Positions 7,741-10,032 of a stretch of 10,032 nt of DNA are shown here, piece by piece. Under the pieces are notes generated by a model, which was not told the DNA's origin, did not search any database, and was given only the letters and a program-made list of their open reading frames with translations. A program made the translations under genes and the position numbers. Position 1 is the stretch's first letter, and each line of letters opens with the position of its first letter. The DNA comes from Verrucomicrobiota bacterium (lineage in GTDB: Bacteria > Verrucomicrobiota > Verrucomicrobiia > Chthoniobacterales > UBA10450), in assembly GCA_003218735.1 (NCBI GenBank), contig QHOJ01000070.1:1-10032 (forward strand), in the 5' to 3' direction.

Positions 7741-9214
7741 GATTCCGCTAAAAGGACCGTCAGTTCCAACGGATGTTCCTGCGACTGATGTCCAGCAGAT
7801 CGAACGCGCATTAATCGATGCTTCAACGCGCGTGCCGGTGTTGATGTTTTATACGTCGGCGATGGTCTGGCTGGTTATCGGCACGTTTCTGGCGGGCTTT
7901 GTTTCGTTTAAACTCCATTCGCCTGACACGTTTTCGGGGATCAGTTTCCTGACATGGGGCCGCGTGCGGCCCGCGCACATGAATGTGATGGTTTATGGCT
8001 GGGCGTCGATGGCCGGAATGGGGACCGCGATTTGGCTGATGGCGCGGCTGTGTCGGACAGTCCTGCGACACCCGCTTTTGCTCGTGGCCGGCGCTGGATT
8101 CTGGAATTTGGGCGTGTTGCTCGGAGTGGGCGGAATTCTTTGGGGTGACAGCACTGGTTACCAATGGCTCGAGTTTCCGCGCTATGCCGCGATCGTTCTT
8201 TTCGTCGCTTACACGCTGGTTGTTTCCTGGGCGGTGCTGATGTTTCGCTACCGGCGCGGCGAACAGATTTACATTACGCAATGGTATTTGCTCGGCGCGT
8301 TTCTCTGGTTCCCATGGCTCTACGCCGCTGGGCAGTTGATGCTCTTCGTCGTGCCAGTCCAGGGCGTTTTGCAAGCAGCGGTAGGCTGGTGGTACGCGAA
8401 TAATCTGCTTTTTCTTTGGTTCGGCGCGATCGGACTCGGCACGGCCTATTACATGATTCCAAAAGTAATCGGACGCCCCGTTTACAGTTACCATCTGGCA
8501 ACGATTGGTTTTTGGACGTACGCGCTCTTCTCGAGTTGGACGGGAATGCAGCGCCTCGTCGATGGACCGTTTCCGGCTTGGATGATCACGGCCAGCATTG
8601 CGGCGACGATTCTCACCCTGATTCCTGTTGCCACGGTCGGCCTCAATCATCACATGACGATGCAGGGCTATTTTCCTCTGCTGCGCTATAGCCCAACGCT
8701 GCGGTTCACGGTTTTCGGCGCAATGTCATACACTCTCTTTAGTGTTGTCGGCGTTTTGATTTCGCTCCGCTCGGTCGCGCGCTACGCGCAGTTCAGCCAA
8801 GTCAGCATTGCTTATTCGCATCTCGGTCTTTACGCATTTTTCACCATGGTCATTTTCGGCTCGATGTACTACATCGTGCCGCGACTGGTTGGACGTGAAT
8901 GGCGTTATGCCTCGCTGATCAAACTGCATTTCTGGGCGTCGGCCTATGGCATTGGACTGATGATACTGATGCTGCTGGCTGGCGGTTTTCTCCAAGGCGC
9001 AAACATGGAGAATCCCACGCTCACTTTCAGTGAAAGCACGGAAACGGTGCTTCCTTATCTGCGCGGGCGGAGTCTTTCCGGTCTGTTGCTCACCGTAGCG
9101 CATCTGATTTTTGCCTATCATTTTCTGTTAATGCTTTTGGGTTTGGGTCGAACATCGACTGTCCCCACATTTTTAAATCCAGTTGAAGCGGAGGGTTCCG
9201 AAGCTCACGTATGA
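7727..9214 (+). CDS. CcoN-like C-family heme-copper oxidase subunit I lacking the O2-reducing site
   Basis: This 495-residue protein has about twelve transmembrane helices and clear similarity to cbb3 oxidase subunit I. Matching segments are GRVRPAHMNVMVYGW at 78-92, WWYANNLL at 221-228, YYMIPKVIGRPVYSY at 241-255 and MYYIVPRLVGREW at 380-392. H84 and H365 match the two low-spin heme b ligands. The residues for the active site are absent by my hand alignment to CcoN from memory. The helix VI CuB His (WWYGHN) is N225, the helix VII CuB pair (WAGPHH) is Q275/R276, the cross-linked Tyr is S269, and the high-spin heme ligand (GHxH) is Y363. It therefore should not reduce O2 or NO. The open frame and preserved helices argue against a decayed gene. 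It lies 48 nt after actF and overlaps the ccoO-like gene as ATGA, so it probably pairs with that product. An in-frame stop at 7700 and no other ATG fix the start. The Shine-Dalgarno is poor. Confidence 0.9.
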   Translation: MDATEIPLKGPSVPTDVPATDVQQIERALIDASTRVPVLMFYTSAMVWLVIGTFLAGFVSFKLHSPDTFSGISFLTWGRVRPAHMNVMVYGWASMAGMGTAIWLMARLCRTVLRHPLLLVAGAGFWNLGVLLGVGGILWGDSTGYQWLEFPRYAAIVLFVAYTLVVSWAVLMFRYRRGEQIYITQWYLLGAFLWFPWLYAAGQLMLFVVPVQGVLQAAVGWWYANNLLFLWFGAIGLGTAYYMIPKVIGRPVYSYHLATIGFWTYALFSSWTGMQRLVDGPFPAWMITASIAATILTLIPVATVGLNHHMTMQGYFPLLRYSPTLRFTVFGAMSYTLFSVVGVLISLRSVARYAQFSQVSIAYSHLGLYAFFTMVIFGSMYYIVPRLVGREWRYASLIKLHFWASAYGIGLMILMLLAGGFLQGANMENPTLTFSESTETVLPYLRGRSLSGLLLTVAHLIFAYHFLLMLLGLGRTSTVPTFLNPVEAEGSEAHV

Positions 9215-10032
9215 AAGGACTCGTCCCACTCTTCCTCGGAATTTTCGGCACGTTCGCCTTCTCATGGGTCGGATTGACCGTGATCCCGAATTGGCAGATC
9301 GGGCATCTCAATCCGCAAATGGAAGAGGACGGCACTGACATTTATCCGCAGCCGCAATCGGGAATGGCCGAGCGGGGTCGGCGCGTTTACGCTGCGAACG
9401 GCTGCATTTATTGTCACAGCCAGCAAGTCCGCGCCGATTACGCTGCTGACGACATCGAACGAAAATGGGGAGATCGCCGGAGCGCGCCGCGTGATTATAT
9501 TTTCGAGCGACAAGTATTTCTCGGAAAAATGCGGATGGGTCCCGATCTTGCGAATGTCGGCGCGCGCGCGCCGGCAGAAGCGGAAAATGCGCCATCCGTC
9601 GGAGGCGCAGCTCCTGCCAGCTCGCCCGGGCAACAGGCAGCCGCGCCCGGTGTAGTTGGAAGTGCGTCGCCCGCACCTGCGGCATCGCCGGCTCCGGCGG
9701 GTTCACCTGCTCACCAACCAGCCGTCGTGCCTGCGGGCACCGCTGCTCCGTCTGGTGGAAATCCAAATCCATCCCCAGGAAATGCCGGTTCTCCTCCTGC
9801 TAAAAATCCATCGCCTGCAGCGGCGGGCTCACCCGCGCCATCGACATCACCGCCTGCTGCTTCACCAGCAGCGCCGAAAGCACCAGCACCTCCGGCTCCT
9901 AATGCATCGCCGGGTTCGACCTCAGCGCCTGCCGCGGAAAATGTAACATCTGGAGGGATGACCTCCGTGTCGTCCGGGACACCGGCAAGTGGCGAACCGC
10001 CAATCTACTCTGTTGCCTGGCATCACAAGCAT
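9211..10032 (+). CDS. ccoO: CcoO-like monoheme cytochrome c subunit with long Pro/Ala insert (3' partial)
   Basis: This is a membrane-anchored cytochrome c of the CcoO family, of which 274 codons are visible before the window ends. A single helix (about 3-24) anchors it. The heme site is CIYCH, with C65 and C68 binding the heme and H69 as ligand. It is followed by family motifs SQQVR at 70-74, RKWGDRRSAPRDYIFERQ at 84-101 and the MGPDLANVGAR segment at 109-119. M107 or M109 is a candidate sixth heme ligand. In ordinary CcoO, the NVGxR motif runs within a short distance into WHxxHLY. Here about 147 Pro/Ala/Ser-rich residues (120-266) intervene before WHHKH at 270-274. In cbb3 oxidases CcoO hands electrons from CcoP or a donor to the low-spin heme b of CcoN. 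The same step is plausible here, although the CcoN partner lacks the catalytic site. The start is an ATGA overlap. A GGAGGG at 9190-9195 is rather far away. Confidence 0.92.
   Translation, partial: MKGLVPLFLGIFGTFAFSWVGLTVIPNWQIGHLNPQMEEDGTDIYPQPQSGMAERGRRVYAANGCIYCHSQQVRADYAADDIERKWGDRRSAPRDYIFERQVFLGKMRMGPDLANVGARAPAEAENAPSVGGAAPASSPGQQAAAPGVVGSASPAPAASPAPAGSPAHQPAVVPAGTAAPSGGNPNPSPGNAGSPPAKNPSPAAAGSPAPSTSPPAASPAAPKAPAPPAPNASPGSTSAPAAENVTSGGMTSVSSGTPASGEPPIYSVAWHHKH
9568..10008 (+). repeat. Low-complexity Pro/Ala/Ser-rich insert inside CcoO-like protein
   Basis: This segment encodes residues 120-266 of the CcoO-like protein. It consists mostly of Pro, Ala, Ser and Gly, with recurring SPA/GSPA units such as SPAPAGSPA and SPAAAGSPA. 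It separates two parts of the normal heme domain and resembles the ActF tail in composition and motif (PAGSP in both). Confidence 0.85.

Noticed and set aside
8648..8653. HH pair (H308/H309) as the CuB histidine pair
   Set aside because: It lies after helix VIII, aligned with the NGLMTLSG segment of CcoN. The real helix VII position (WTGMQR) is intact in length and holds Q and R.
7823..8653. 276-codon minus-strand frame opposite the ccoN-like gene
   Set aside because: It is a highly charged shadow of a membrane protein gene, with no motif or ribosome site of note.
7727..9214. Calling the gene a working cbb3 oxygen reductase subunit I
   Set aside because: The fold matches, but none of the three CuB His nor the high-spin heme His is present at its expected position, so the catalytic name would mislead.

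Overview
The window is one tightly packed, all-plus-strand membrane respiratory operon. It holds five genes of alternative complex III (ACIII, a quinol-oxidising complex that replaces cytochrome bc1): actB, actC, actD, actE and actF. These are followed by a CcoN-like and a CcoO-like gene from the cbb3 (C-family) heme-copper oxidase group. Both ends are cut. The window opens inside the export signal of actB, so actA should lie just upstream, and it closes inside ccoO. No tRNA, rRNA, mobile element or CRISPR is visible, and no stretch over 300 bases lacks a gene. The DNA is moderately GC-rich. The gene content suggests a Gram-negative bacterium of an ACIII-bearing phylum such as Verrucomicrobiota, Acidobacteriota or Planctomycetota. 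A soil verrucomicrobial lineage is my best guess, but it is only an inference.

Layout: actB (1-3129), a 38-nt gap, actC (3168-4628), actD (4625-5179, ATGA overlap), actE (5181-5873), actF (5870-7678, ATGA overlap), a 48-nt gap, ccoN-like (7727-9214), ccoO-like (9211 to the window end, ATGA overlap). The overlaps imply one transcript with coupled translation. The only two real gaps carry the same 11-mer, placed exactly 10 nt before the next start codon. Each gap also holds a mini-ORF that begins on the preceding stop codon.

How the genes should work together: ActC and possibly ActF bind quinol in the membrane. Electrons pass through the four Fe-S clusters of ActB to the c-hemes of ActA and ActE, and then to an acceptor. 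The expected acceptor next door would be an oxygen reductase.

The main surprise is the CcoN-like protein. It keeps the 12-helix fold and both histidines of the low-spin heme b. By my hand alignment it has lost all three CuB histidines, the cross-linked tyrosine and the high-spin heme ligand. It should not reduce oxygen, yet it is intact and paired with a heme-c CcoO. A heme b/heme c electron-relay or docking module attached to ACIII is the leading hypothesis. Two further oddities are an ActF fused to an extra helix, a 'YGWID' domain and a 113-residue Pro/Ala/Ser tail, and a CcoO whose heme domain is split by about 147 residues of similar Pro/Ala/Ser-rich sequence.
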